A DNA stretch of 33,025 nt from an uncultured Roseburia sp. (GCA_934317215.1 CAKREH010000036.1:1-33025); one strand, 5' to 3'. Counted from the stretch's first letter, positions 1 through 9,075 are shown. Numbers and translations: made by a program. Notes: generated by a model from the letters alone, not told the origin.

Positions 1-13
1 CAGCTAACTTCTA

Positions 14-77
14 CTCCGCGAGATGCGCATCCCGCCCGGAGGGCTTTTTAATTCATAGGACGTAATTTCCTATGAAT
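14..77. repeat. Tandem hairpin element beyond the dnaJ terminator
   Basis: Two structured units sit back to back with no gene. Unit one has CTCCG (14-18) facing CGGAG (37-41), with a perfect palindrome GATGCGCATC (22-31) inside. GCCC-GGA-GGGC followed by TTTTT (34-49) could also act as a short plus-strand terminator. Unit two is a perfect 10-bp inverted repeat, ATTCATAGGA (51-60) and TCCTATGAAT (68-77), with a 7-nt loop. It may be a copy of a dispersed intergenic repeat or the 3' end of a convergent gene left of the window. I see no coding content. Confidence 0.4.
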
Positions 78-78
78 C

Positions 79-120
79 AAAAAAACAGGTGCAAACTCTA
101 TGCTCTGCCCCTGTTTTTCA
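79..120 (-). terminator. Intrinsic terminator of the hrcA-grpE-dnaK-dnaJ operon
   Basis: On the minus strand AAAAACAGG (complement of 110-118) pairs with CCTGTTTTT (complement of 81-89), and the T-run continues to about 79. The loop is about 20 nt. It lies about 25 nt past the dnaJ stop, the expected place for the end of the heat-shock transcript. Confidence 0.75.
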
Positions 121-142
121 TTCATTTCAGTCTTTTTAGATA

Positions 143-1315
143 TCACTCAAATGTTTCCTTGATTATATCCTTGAATCCCTTTTTCTTTTTCGTTTTTTCT
201 GTCGTACCTGTACCCTCTGCAGATTTCTTTAACGTATTGCCGGCAACTTCGTCAAACTTACGCAATGCCTCTTTTGCTTCCGCATTTAAAGAAGTCGGAA
301 CCTGAACCACCAATGTGACATAATGGTCACCACGCACTGCTTTATTGCGCAGGGACGGTACGCCCTTTCCTTTCAGGCGGATTCTTGTATCTGTCTGTGT
401 TCCTGCTTTTACCTCGTATAAAACATCTCCATCCACGGTGTTGATACGCACCTCACCGCCTAATGCCGCCTGGGCAAAGGAAATCGGTACGGTAGAATAA
501 ATATTCATATCCTGACGCTGGAAGATTGGATGACGTGATACGACAACTTCTACTAACAGATCTCCACGCGGCCCGCCGTTGATACCCGGTTCTCCTTTTT
601 CACGGATCCTTACACTCTGTCCATTATCAATTCCTGCTGGGATGGATACCTGAATTTTCTTTTTATTTGAAATATATCCCGTTCCACGGCAATCCGGACA
701 TTTATCCTTGATCGTCTTTCCAGAGCCACCGCAGTCCGGGCAGGTCTGTACATTCTGTACGGTTCCAAAGAAGGACTGCTGGGTAAATACAACTTTACCT
801 TTACCACCACATTTCTGGCAGGTCTCCGGTGTTGTTCCCGGTTTCGCACCGGTACCATGACACTTCTGGCACTCATCCTTTAAGACCATCTCGATCTCTT
901 TCTCACAGCCAAACACAGCTTCTTCAAATGTGATACGGACACTGGTGCGCAGATTTTGTCCTTTCATCGGACCATCGTTGCCACGTCTTCTGGATCCACC
1001 GCCAAAGAAATCTCCGAAAATATCTCCAAAGATATCTCCCATATCCATACCAGAGAAATCAAATCCGCCTGCTCCGCCGGCACCACCGTCAAATGCTGCA
1101 TGACCGAACTGATCGTACTGTTTTCTCTTTTCTGCATCACTGAGCACTGCATATGCTTCCTGTGCTTCCTTAAACTTTGCCTCAGCTTCCTTATCTCCAG
1201 GGTTCATATCCGGGTGATACTTTTTTGCAAGCACACGGAACGCTTTTTTGATCTCAGCATCTGTCGCTGTCTTACTTACGCCTAAGACTTCATAATAATC
1301 TCTCTTATCTGCCAT
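143..1315 (-). CDS. dnaJ: Chaperone protein DnaJ (Hsp40)
   Basis: Cytosolic J-domain co-chaperone that delivers unfolded clients to DnaK and stimulates its ATPase. The start at MADKRDYY is chosen because DnaJ family members begin there; a further in-frame Met six codons upstream has no support. The J domain carries the HPD motif at residues 34-36. A Gly/Phe-rich linker follows (GGAGGAGGFDFSG, then FGDIFGDFFGGG). Next come four CxxCxGxG zinc repeats (CQKCHGTG, CQKCGGKG, CPDCGGSG, CPDCRGTG) and the C-terminal substrate-binding domains. At 390 aa it has the normal length of a type I DnaJ. It is the last gene of the CIRCE-controlled operon, 83 nt after dnaK, with a strong hairpin between them and a terminator after it. 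Confidence 0.97.
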   Translation of the reverse strand: MADKRDYYEVLGVSKTATDAEIKKAFRVLAKKYHPDMNPGDKEAEAKFKEAQEAYAVLSDAEKRKQYDQFGHAAFDGGAGGAGGFDFSGMDMGDIFGDIFGDFFGGGSRRRGNDGPMKGQNLRTSVRITFEEAVFGCEKEIEMVLKDECQKCHGTGAKPGTTPETCQKCGGKGKVVFTQQSFFGTVQNVQTCPDCGGSGKTIKDKCPDCRGTGYISNKKKIQVSIPAGIDNGQSVRIREKGEPGINGGPRGDLLVEVVVSRHPIFQRQDMNIYSTVPISFAQAALGGEVRINTVDGDVLYEVKAGTQTDTRIRLKGKGVPSLRNKAVRGDHYVTLVVQVPTSLNAEAKEALRKFDEVAGNTLKKSAEGTGTTEKTKKKKGFKDIIKETFE

Positions 1316-1340
1316 AACGTTTTCCTCTCTCAAACTGCAT

Positions 1341-1377
1341 ACAGGGTTTCCGGGAAAACCCCCGGAAACCCCGTTGT
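1341..1377 (-). other. Strong hairpin between dnaK and dnaJ
   Basis: GGGTTTCCGGG (1344-1354) and CCCGGAAACCC (1361-1371) form a perfect 11-bp GC-rich stem with a 6-nt loop. No U-tract follows, so this is not a standard terminator. It lies in the 83-nt gap between dnaK and dnaJ. It may stabilise the upstream mRNA segment, mark a processing site, or lower dnaJ expression relative to dnaK (inference). Confidence 0.7.
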
Positions 1378-1398
1378 ATTTTTACGATTCTGTGATGA

Positions 1399-3282
1399 TT
1401 AAACTTCCTTGAAGTCTGCGTCTACGACATCATCATCTGCGGAAGATGCACCTGCCTGTGCGTTACCGCCCATGCCGCTCATATCAGGGCCTGCACCAGC
1501 TGCTCCCTGTGTTGCCTGTGTCTGCTCATACATCTTTGCAAATACCTTCTGTGCACTCTCTGTCAGTTTTTCCTGAAGAGATTTCAATTCTGTTACATCA
1601 GCATCTGTCATCTCTTCTGCATTCTGATGTGCATCTAAGAATGCTTTTACTGCATTCAGATCAGTCTCTACTGCTGATTTATCAGCCGGATCAAGGTTTG
1701 CACCAACCTGATCTAATGCCTGCTGTGTCTGGAATACGAAGGAATCAGCATCGTTTCTTGCATCGATTGCCTCTTTTCTCTTCTTATCCTGAGCTTCGAA
1801 CTCAGCAGCTTCTTTGACTGCCTTATCGATCTCATCATCAGACATGTTAGAGCCTGCTGTGATGGTAATGTGCTGCTCTTTTCCGGTTCCTAAATCTTTT
1901 GCAGATACATTTACGATACCGTTTGCATCAATATCAAATGTAACCTCGATCTGCGGAACACCACGACGTGCTGGCGGGATACCATCGAGACGGAACTGTC
2001 CAAGGGATTTGTTATCTCTTGCAAACTGTCTCTCACCCTGTACAACGTTGATATCTACTGCTGTCTGGTTATCTGCTGCAGTTGAGAAGATCTGGCTCTT
2101 CTTGGTAGGAATCGTTGTATTTCTCTCGATCAGTCTTGTTGCAACACCACCCATTGTCTCGATGGAAAGTGAAAGCGGTGTTACATCAAGAAGTAAAATC
2201 TCACCTGCACCTGCATCTCCTGCAAGTTTACCACCCTGGATAGATGCACCAATGGCAACACACTCATCCGGGTTTAATGTCTTACTTGGCTCTTTGCCTG
2301 TCAGCTGTTTTACTTTATCCTGAACAGCCGGGATACGTGTAGAACCACCAACTAATAATACCTGACCAAGATCTGCATTGGTAAGTCCTGCATCTCTCAT
2401 GGCATTCTGAACCGGAATAGCTGTTTTTTCAACGAGATCATGTGTCAGTTCGTCGAATTTTGCTCTGGTTAAGTTCATATCAAAGTGTTTCGGTCCCTCA
2501 GCAGTTGCTGTGATGAACGGAAGGTTGATATTTGTGGTTGTTGCGGAAGAAAGTTCTTTCTTTGCTTTCTCAGCTGCTTCTTTTAATCTCTGAAGAGCCA
2601 TCTTATCGTTAGAAAGATCTACACCTTCTGCTTTCTTAAACTCATCGATCATCCACTGTGTGATTCTGTTATCGAAATCATCACCACCAAGATGTGTATC
2701 ACCATTTGTAGATAATACCTCGATGACACCGTCACCGATCTCAATGATGGAAACATCGAATGTACCACCACCAAGGTCATATACCATGATCTTCTGCTCT
2801 TTCTCGTTGTCAAGACCATAAGCTAAAGCTGCTGCTGTCGGCTCGTTGATGATACGTTTTACATCAAGGCCTGCGATTTTACCTGCATCTTTGGTTGCCT
2901 GACGCTGTGCATCGTTGAAGTAAGCCGGAACTGTAATAACAGCCTCTGTTACTTTCTCTCCTAAGTATCCTTCTGCATCTGCTTTTAACTTCTGTAAGAT
3001 CATTGCAGAAATCTGCTGTGGAGAATACTGTTTGTCATCGATTGCTACTTTATAATCAGTACCCATATGTCTCTTGATAGAAGATATGGTTTTTTCTGCG
3101 TTTGTAACAGCCTGACGTTTTGCAGGCTCACCAACTAATCTCTCACCTGTTTTTGTAAATGCAACGATAGATGGTGTTGTTCTTGCACCTTCCTGGTTTG
3201 CGATAACGGTAGGTTTTCCACCTTCCATAACAGCTACACAACTGTTTGTCGTACCTAAGTCAATACCAATGATTTTACTCAT
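1399..3282 (-). CDS. dnaK: Molecular chaperone DnaK (Hsp70)
   Basis: ATP-driven Hsp70 chaperone that binds exposed hydrophobic segments with DnaJ and GrpE. The N-terminal phosphate-1 motif IGIDLGTTNSC is at residues 5-15. The ATPase-domain signatures VYDLGGGTFDVSI and LLVGGSTRIPAV are present. The substrate-binding domain begins near LLLDVTPLSLSIETMGG, and the helical lid is followed by a Gly/Ala-rich tail ending VVDADFKEV. At 627 aa it is slightly longer than many DnaKs because of that tail. The start is set by GAGGAGG upstream of the ATG. It is the third gene of the hrcA operon, 35 nt after grpE. Confidence 0.98.
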   Translation of the reverse strand: MSKIIGIDLGTTNSCVAVMEGGKPTVIANQEGARTTPSIVAFTKTGERLVGEPAKRQAVTNAEKTISSIKRHMGTDYKVAIDDKQYSPQQISAMILQKLKADAEGYLGEKVTEAVITVPAYFNDAQRQATKDAGKIAGLDVKRIINEPTAAALAYGLDNEKEQKIMVYDLGGGTFDVSIIEIGDGVIEVLSTNGDTHLGGDDFDNRITQWMIDEFKKAEGVDLSNDKMALQRLKEAAEKAKKELSSATTTNINLPFITATAEGPKHFDMNLTRAKFDELTHDLVEKTAIPVQNAMRDAGLTNADLGQVLLVGGSTRIPAVQDKVKQLTGKEPSKTLNPDECVAIGASIQGGKLAGDAGAGEILLLDVTPLSLSIETMGGVATRLIERNTTIPTKKSQIFSTAADNQTAVDINVVQGERQFARDNKSLGQFRLDGIPPARRGVPQIEVTFDIDANGIVNVSAKDLGTGKEQHITITAGSNMSDDEIDKAVKEAAEFEAQDKKRKEAIDARNDADSFVFQTQQALDQVGANLDPADKSAVETDLNAVKAFLDAHQNAEEMTDADVTELKSLQEKLTESAQKVFAKMYEQTQATQGAAGAGPDMSGMGGNAQAGASSADDDVVDADFKEV

Positions 3283-3317
3283 AATGATTTCCTCCTCATC
3301 TAATATCTATGGAATAA

Positions 3318-3953
3318 TTAGTTTGCTACTTTTACCATACTGTGTCTTACCACAGTATCTCTGTACATATATCCCTTCTGGAGTTCTTCTGCTACTACAT
3401 TCTCTCCTAAGGTTTCATCCTCCACATGCATGACTGCATTGTGAAAATTCGGATCAAATTCAGCACCGACCGCCTCGATCGGTTTTACGCCTGCTTCCTC
3501 TAATACGGTAAGCATCTGGCGGTAGATCTTATCCATTCCGACAACAAAAGCATCTTCTTTATTGTCTTCCGGAACAGCTGCAAGACCGCGCTCAAAGTTA
3601 TCAATAACCGGCAGGATCTTTTCTACAATTGTTTTTGCTCCCATATCGTACATCTGCGATTTTTCTTTTTCTGTACGCTTACGGAAGTTATCAAACTCTG
3701 CCATCTGTCTCTTGACCTTATCGGTAAGCTCCTCGATCTGCTCATCCTTTTTGTCTTTCTTCTTTTTGAAAAAAGATTTCTTTTTATCAGAATCTTCGGA
3801 ATCTGCATCAGCAGCTTCTGTCTCAGCTGCTTCTGCTGTCTCAGCTGCTTCTTCCGTGGATGTCACATTTTCATCCTCTTTGGTCTCGGAAGCATTCTCG
3901 TCTGTGGAAGGCTTCATTGCTTCGTCTAATACCTCTTCATTCATCTCTGACAT
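3318..3953 (-). CDS. grpE: Nucleotide exchange factor GrpE
   Basis: Homodimeric cytosolic exchange factor that releases ADP from DnaK. The first 60 or so residues are very rich in Glu, Ala, Asp and Thr and look disordered, followed by a Lys-rich patch (KKKSFFKKKKDKK). A long coiled coil starts around EEQIEEL-like residues and leads to the family signature AEFDNFRKRTEKEK. The C-terminal beta domain ends with YMYRDTVVRHSMVKVA, typical of GrpE. The length, 211 aa, is normal. AAAGGTGG lies 7 nt before the ATG. It sits 15 nt after hrcA and 35 nt before dnaK, which implies co-transcription. Confidence 0.96.
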   Translation of the reverse strand: MSEMNEEVLDEAMKPSTDENASETKEDENVTSTEEAAETAEAAETEAADADSEDSDKKKSFFKKKKDKKDEQIEELTDKVKRQMAEFDNFRKRTEKEKSQMYDMGAKTIVEKILPVIDNFERGLAAVPEDNKEDAFVVGMDKIYRQMLTVLEEAGVKPIEAVGAEFDPNFHNAVMHVEDETLGENVVAEELQKGYMYRDTVVRHSMVKVAN

Positions 3954-3968
3954 CTATGAACCACCTTT

Positions 3969-5021
3969 CTATGTCTGTTCCTTATCCTTGTTTAAAATTC
4001 CATCTAAAGAATTCTTCAAGGTTTTCAGGTTATCCATTACTTTCTCATAATCCATTCGTTTCGGTCCGACAATTCCTATCGTTCCCCGAACACCTTCGCC
4101 CAATTCGTAGGTTGCTGTCACAACACTGCAGTCCTTCATGGTCTGGATCGGGCTTTCATTTCCTATATAAACCTGAATTCCTGTATTGTCATCATCTAAC
4201 AGGTTTTCAGTTACAAGGCTCGCTAACTGCTGTTTCTCTTCAAATGTGGAAATCAGTTCACTAGCTTTCTCCGAATCACTTAACTCCGGATATTTAAAGA
4301 AATTGGTTGCTCCGCTTGTATAGATGCGGATATCCTCATCCTGTCCCATCGTCTCTGCCACGGTGTCAAGCACATCACCGATGATATCACTGTGGATGCC
4401 CGCCTGCTCTTTTAACTTTGCGATGGTCCCAAGGTTGATCTCCTGTAATGCAAGACCGTTTAAGTTGGCATTTAACAGGAAATTCAGTTTTAACATTGTC
4501 TCATTGTCGATCGGCTCACTGACCGGAATGATTTTATTCTTGACCAGATTGCCTTCGGTAACGATCGTTGCCAAAATCTGTTCTTCATTCATATTCGATA
4601 ACTGGATGAATTTTACTTTATTCTTATGAAACGTTGGTGCTGTGACCATCGTCGCATAATTGGTATTGTTCGCCAGTATCTTTGCCACCTGCTGTAGCAC
4701 CTGATCCACCTTCTCCGTGTGTTCAATGACGAAATTCTTCATCTCATTCACTTCACGGTCTTTCTCTTCCATCAGATGATCCACATAAAAGCGGTATCCT
4801 TTGTCGGAAGGGATCCTGCCAGCCGAAGTATGCGGCTGTAAAATGTATCCAAGTTCTTCCAGGTCTGCCATCTCATTACGGATCGTCGCAGAGCTCAGAT
4901 TCAAATCGGTATACTTGGATATTGTTCGTGATCCAACCGGTTCGCCCGTCTCTAAATAGTTGCGGATGATTGCATCAAGAATTTTCGTTTTTCGTTCGTC
5001 TAATTCGAATTCCTCGTCCAT
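3969..5021 (-). CDS. hrcA: Heat-inducible transcription repressor HrcA
   Basis: Repressor of the class I heat-shock genes; it binds CIRCE, and GroEL helps keep it active. The N-terminal winged helix-turn-helix reads GSRTISKYTDLNLSSATIRN, followed by ADLEELGYILQPHTSAGRIP, a strong HrcA signature. The C-terminal GAF-like domain ends in GTIGIVGPKRMDYEKV. I place the start at the Met of MDEEFELDERK, because GGAG lies 6 nt upstream and the length (350 aa) then fits the family. A longer form from an ATG at 5069 is possible but has a poorly spaced ribosome-binding site. It is the first gene of the operon it controls, just downstream of the CIRCE element (autoregulation). Confidence 0.95.
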   Translation of the reverse strand: MDEEFELDERKTKILDAIIRNYLETGEPVGSRTISKYTDLNLSSATIRNEMADLEELGYILQPHTSAGRIPSDKGYRFYVDHLMEEKDREVNEMKNFVIEHTEKVDQVLQQVAKILANNTNYATMVTAPTFHKNKVKFIQLSNMNEEQILATIVTEGNLVKNKIIPVSEPIDNETMLKLNFLLNANLNGLALQEINLGTIAKLKEQAGIHSDIIGDVLDTVAETMGQDEDIRIYTSGATNFFKYPELSDSEKASELISTFEEKQQLASLVTENLLDDDNTGIQVYIGNESPIQTMKDCSVVTATYELGEGVRGTIGIVGPKRMDYEKVMDNLKTLKNSLDGILNKDKEQT

Positions 5022-5102
5022 TCTCTTCTCCATCTCCATACTCTGTAACTTTCTGTAAGGATCCGGCATCTGCCTCTGATCTCAGTTACCTTTTTCTATC
5101 TG

Positions 5103-5129
5103 TTAGCACTCATTATTATGGAGTGCTAA
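5103..5129. promoter_or_regulatory. CIRCE operator (HrcA binding site)
   Basis: TTAGCACTC (5103-5111), a 9-nt spacer, then GAGTGCTAA (5121-5129): an exact match to the CIRCE consensus. It lies just downstream of the -10 box, inside the 5' untranslated leader of hrcA, so HrcA binding should block initiation or early elongation. Confidence 0.98.
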
Positions 5130-5142
5130 CATCTATGTACTT

Positions 5143-5171
5143 AAAATAGCACCATCATATTCTTTTGTCAA
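5143..5171 (-). promoter_or_regulatory. Vegetative sigma-A promoter of the hrcA operon
   Basis: On the minus strand TTGACA (complement of 5166-5171) is followed after exactly 17 nt by TATTTT (complement of 5143-5148). CIRCE starts 14 nt downstream. The -35 box lies only 10 nt beyond the stop of the upstream acyltransferase gene, and no clear terminator separates them. Confidence 0.85.
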
Positions 5172-5180
5172 CACTAATTT

Positions 5181-6254
5181 TTATAATTTCTGTTGTTTTA
5201 TATTTTTTTTATAATTTTCCTGTTTAGACCTTTTTCTTCTTATATATATGAGGATCAGACCAATCAGAACACTAACTGTAACAACCACCATATAACGTAC
5301 CAGATGGTTCCCTGCATCCAGTCCCATGCATTCCATGATCTTTTTATACCAGAAATATACCAGCATATGTAAAAGGAAAATTTCCGTCGAGAGCTCACGC
5401 ATTATTTTTGCGGCCACATCCATTCTCTCACTCACCGGGAAAAAGGCTGCAGCCAGGAAAAGATTTGCAGTGACAAGCGGTGTCATAAGATACATATCAT
5501 GCGATGACTCGCCGATTTTCTGTGTGACGATCCATTCTTCTAACATCATCAGCACAAGAAAAAATACCGTATACCATCCATACGCACTTTTTCGGATCCG
5601 TTCTGCCTTCACACGGAAGAAATATCCCATCGTCACAAACGGAAAACCGAAAAACAAACCATTTCTTGCCGTAGCAAATACAGAAAGATACCATTTGATC
5701 TCATTTGCAGCAGGCAGGACCGAGTCAAATGCATGACGGTAAGTATTGTGAGAAACTCCAGCCAGATACAATAACACAGCAGTTGCAGCGATTCCTTTCA
5801 CATTCCATCGAAAACGTATTACCAGCAGATACAAAAGTAACACTGCCACGACGGTCGCAGGCAGATACCAGAGCTGTATGTAAGATCCTATCAGAAAAAA
5901 TCTTCTTGCGAGTTCTAAAAGATTTCCGGCAGCACTTCTTTTTTTCTCCCAGAAACGTTCAATGATTGGTATCAGGTATAACAGACTCCACCATACATAC
6001 ATCTTTATAATATGGAAAAGATATTTTCTTACTTTGTCTTTATCTGTTATTTTTTCCCCGATAAAATAGCCTGTACATACAAAAAAGAACGGAACTGCCA
6101 TACGGCAGATCACCTGCTGAAATTCGTGTGAAAATACAGGTGTAATTTCCTCAAACGGAGGAATATGAATGGCAGCAACCAAAAATGCTGCCACAAATTT
6201 TGAGAAATCAAGTGCCCTGTATTCCTTTTTTTCCGATAGATATATCGTAGACAT
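5181..6254 (-). CDS. Acyltransferase 3 family membrane protein (O-acetyltransferase-like)
   Basis: Polytopic inner-membrane protein of the acyltransferase 3 (OafA/YiaH-like) family, which usually moves an acetyl or similar group onto an envelope sugar. The N-terminus reads EYRALDFSKFVAAFLVAAIH, with the family's conserved His in AAIHIPPF, followed by AVPFFFVCTGYFIGEK, also typical. About ten hydrophobic segments are visible, and the C-terminus is Lys/Arg/Gln-rich (RRKRSKQENYKK). At 357 aa the length is normal. It is last in a run of four membrane-protein genes, 24 nt after the YfhO-like gene, so an envelope-glycan acylation role is likely. The acyl donor and acceptor cannot be told from sequence. 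Confidence 0.85.
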   Translation of the reverse strand: MSTIYLSEKKEYRALDFSKFVAAFLVAAIHIPPFEEITPVFSHEFQQVICRMAVPFFFVCTGYFIGEKITDKDKVRKYLFHIIKMYVWWSLLYLIPIIERFWEKKRSAAGNLLELARRFFLIGSYIQLWYLPATVVAVLLLYLLVIRFRWNVKGIAATAVLLYLAGVSHNTYRHAFDSVLPAANEIKWYLSVFATARNGLFFGFPFVTMGYFFRVKAERIRKSAYGWYTVFFLVLMMLEEWIVTQKIGESSHDMYLMTPLVTANLFLAAAFFPVSERMDVAAKIMRELSTEIFLLHMLVYFWYKKIMECMGLDAGNHLVRYMVVVTVSVLIGLILIYIRRKRSKQENYKKNIKQQKL

Positions 6255-6278
6255 CCCAGATCCTTTCCTTATTCTGAT

Positions 6279-9017
6279 CTATTCCATTTCTTTTTGTTTT
6301 TTCTTTCCGGTCCGATATCTGAAAATAACAGTCCCGATCACCGACAGGATTCCAATCCCGCTCAAAACAGCACCTGTTTTTAAATACGGTGTACAGTAAT
6401 AAAATTCAATCTGATGTGTTCCCTCCGGCACATCAACTGCCATGTACATCGTATCTGCCTTTAAGATTTCCGTTTCCGCACCATCTATGTATGCCCTCCA
6501 GCCACTGCTGTACGGAATTGTCATGCAGAGCAGTCTCTCCTTAGCGTTTTCTAATGTTCCTGAAATACAATTTGTATCCACGACAACATTTTTTAAAACA
6601 TCCTGTTTTAAATTTTTCGTCCAGTCATCGGTCTGTTCCATTGGCTGGCAGACGATCTGCATATCATCAAACTGATATGTTCCTTTTTCATGAAATGTCA
6701 ATGTGATCTCATCTGCTTTTTCATCACGGTATCCTGCATTGATCAGATAGTCATCCACACCACTGTAAAAATTATTCTTCTTTGTCAGAAACGTGATCAT
6801 TTTCGTGATCTTTCCACAGGTCACATCAATGTGCAGACGGCTTTTCGACTGTGTTAACGTCTTTCCCTCCTCCGAAAACCGAAGCCCTTTTAATATGAAG
6901 TAAGTTTCACTCTCCGGTATTCCCTCAAAGGAAAGTGTGACCGACGCTTTCTTTTCTGTCGCAGTAAATCCCTGGTCGGTCAGTTCCACATTGTGCATAT
7001 CCATGATTGTGTAGGAAATATCTTCATCCGTAAATTCCATTTCCGTCTTTGTATCAGCTAACACAGATGGAATCTTCTCATCTTCCACTACAATCCCCTG
7101 TAAAAGCGCCTGCTGTTTTTCCGTTACCCCCAGCGCTTCATAAGTGCTCCGCGGAATCACCGCATCACTTGCAAAGCCAAGCGGCAGTACCGAATCATTT
7201 TCATAGGCATCGCATTTTACCTCATACTGTCCCCCGGCGCCAAGCGTTCCGCGATTGAAGCAGACATTATAACCATATGGGCGCAGTCCTTTATTTCCGG
7301 ATGGCACCACATAATAACGCACGCCGGAAAGCACCTCTAACATCGTGCGCGCATCAAATCCGGAATAGCAGAAATCCCTGGTCTGATTGATATACATTTC
7401 ACGCTGAAACTGATTGATCTCCGGATTTGCAAGGCTGAAATAATAGGAAGTACCATTGATACCAAGCTGCATCGCTGTATTTTTCCATTCCTCCGACTGC
7501 AGGGACTCATAGCGGTATATCGTATCTTTCGCATGATTTTTCACAAGACTTCCCGCCGCATCGTTGGTCAGCATGGAAAGGGCTTTCCCTTGCGAGGCAA
7601 ATTCTTCCACATAACCGCCCGCCTGTGGCGCATATTCTGCCCATCCCTGATAGATCAGTTCTGACATCACAACCAAAAGCAATGCCGCCTTAAAGACAAA
7701 TTTTTCTTTCATCCTTTTCCCTGTTCCGACAATAAGAACTAAAAGCACGGAAAATAATAATAATGCCACTAATACATACTGTTTCTGATGCTTTCCAAGC
7801 ACCTCCAAGCACAGGCAGATATAGGTGATCCCCGCCCAGAACAGTGCAATTTTTTTCTTAAAATGCATCTCCATCATCTGAGGATACATTTTTACTGCGA
7901 TAAAAGACACAAGCATGGAGTATGCCCACATATAGCGGTTGACCACATAACTGCCTCCATTTAACATTTTTCCGGCAAACGGGAACAACAGCAAAAGTGT
8001 CATAAGTACAAATCCGGCACGCAGCCCCCTGTTTTTTCTGCCGCCAAAGAGAAGTAACAACACCGCTAAGAGGACAATTCCCGTATATCCAAGTTCACTC
8101 CAGTAGGTCGAACCTCCGATCAGAAAGCCATACAACAATTTCCGGTAATAGGATAACGGATACATTATCGAAAACGTATGCTGCGCTCCTGCCCTTCCCG
8201 TAGACAGTGTCATGGCAACAACCGGGAGTAATATGACAGAAACAGATGCCAGTGTCACCAGTGAGTATGCCACAAAACGCCATACCCAGTACCATACCGT
8301 CTTTAAAACCGGTTTTCCAAATAACATCAGATAACGAAGCAGAGCATAGATGGCAACAAAGATACAAATCATGTATGTAAAATAAAAACTGCTGACCGTC
8401 GCTATCGCAAGCATCCCCATATATAACCATGGTTTTTGTTTTTTATAAATTTTATCCACGCCGATCAATATCAACGGCAGATAGATCATCGGATTTAAAA
8501 AGTACGGGTGCCGCACCGCAATAATAACCCAGAAGCAGAAATCGTAGACCATTGCTCCAAGCAATGTAGAATATGGTTTCTGTCCATGGTATCTGCAGTA
8601 TGCAGAAAACGCGAGACCTGCAAGATATATTCTCACCAGAACCATCGTATTGTAAAAGAGTTCCATATATTTTTCATCCGGCACGAACACCGATAAAAGA
8701 TTGAGCGGATCGCCAATGACATAATAATGAAGTGTCGTCAATACATCTGATCCAAGTCCAATCTGCATATCCCAGAGAGGGACTGAGATCTTATGTTCCG
8801 TGACCAGCGTATTCAGGATCGATAACAGCCACGAACGGTAATAAAGCAGCGCATTGAAATGCTGCTGCAAACCGTCCGGAACCCATATAAAACTTTTTTT
8901 ATTTATGATAAATACGGAGAACACTGCCCCCGCAATGATTGCAAAACAAACGGTATATGCCAGAAAGAACCAGACTTTTTTACTGACATTTCCCTCTTTA
9001 TTCCTTAGGAATCTCAT
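6279..9017 (-). CDS. YfhO family membrane glycosyltransferase-like protein
   Basis: Large (912 aa) YfhO-type protein; family members are GT-C-fold membrane proteins linked to glycosylation of lipoteichoic acid and other envelope polymers. The first half has about a dozen hydrophobic segments. The first extracytoplasmic loop contains WVPDGLQQHFNALLYYRSWL, with the acidic residue typical of YfhO. The second half is a soluble extracytoplasmic beta-rich region, and a last membrane span (VLSGIGILSVIGTVIF) is followed by a basic tail. The near-C-terminal YSSGWRAYIDG motif is a hallmark of the family. I start at the ATG of MRFLRNKEG because GAGG lies 9 nt upstream; an upstream TTG is less likely. 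It neighbours other glycan-modifying membrane proteins. Confidence 0.88.
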   Translation of the reverse strand: MRFLRNKEGNVSKKVWFFLAYTVCFAIIAGAVFSVFIINKKSFIWVPDGLQQHFNALLYYRSWLLSILNTLVTEHKISVPLWDMQIGLGSDVLTTLHYYVIGDPLNLLSVFVPDEKYMELFYNTMVLVRIYLAGLAFSAYCRYHGQKPYSTLLGAMVYDFCFWVIIAVRHPYFLNPMIYLPLILIGVDKIYKKQKPWLYMGMLAIATVSSFYFTYMICIFVAIYALLRYLMLFGKPVLKTVWYWVWRFVAYSLVTLASVSVILLPVVAMTLSTGRAGAQHTFSIMYPLSYYRKLLYGFLIGGSTYWSELGYTGIVLLAVLLLLFGGRKNRGLRAGFVLMTLLLLFPFAGKMLNGGSYVVNRYMWAYSMLVSFIAVKMYPQMMEMHFKKKIALFWAGITYICLCLEVLGKHQKQYVLVALLLFSVLLVLIVGTGKRMKEKFVFKAALLLVVMSELIYQGWAEYAPQAGGYVEEFASQGKALSMLTNDAAGSLVKNHAKDTIYRYESLQSEEWKNTAMQLGINGTSYYFSLANPEINQFQREMYINQTRDFCYSGFDARTMLEVLSGVRYYVVPSGNKGLRPYGYNVCFNRGTLGAGGQYEVKCDAYENDSVLPLGFASDAVIPRSTYEALGVTEKQQALLQGIVVEDEKIPSVLADTKTEMEFTDEDISYTIMDMHNVELTDQGFTATEKKASVTLSFEGIPESETYFILKGLRFSEEGKTLTQSKSRLHIDVTCGKITKMITFLTKKNNFYSGVDDYLINAGYRDEKADEITLTFHEKGTYQFDDMQIVCQPMEQTDDWTKNLKQDVLKNVVVDTNCISGTLENAKERLLCMTIPYSSGWRAYIDGAETEILKADTMYMAVDVPEGTHQIEFYYCTPYLKTGAVLSGIGILSVIGTVIFRYRTGKKKQKEME

Positions 9018-9039
9018 TTTTCTTATCCTCACATACAAA

Positions 9040-9067
9040 GGGACCAAAGCCCCTCGTCTTTAGTCCC
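9040..9067 (-). other. Intercistronic hairpin before the YfhO-like gene
   Basis: GGGAC (9040-9044) pairs with GTCCC (9063-9067), and CAAAG/CTTT (9046-9049 and 9058-9061) extends the stem inside. On the minus strand only a short TTTG tail follows, so at most it is a weak terminator or attenuator. On the plus strand a better T-run follows, but no plus-strand gene is present. It fills most of the 58-nt gap after the preceding membrane gene. Confidence 0.45.
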
Positions 9068-9075
9068 CCTTTTTC

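Noticed and set aside
9018..9047. A longer YfhO-like protein beginning at a TTG.
   Set aside because: The ATG at 9017 has a well-spaced GAGG; the extension overlaps the intercistronic hairpin.
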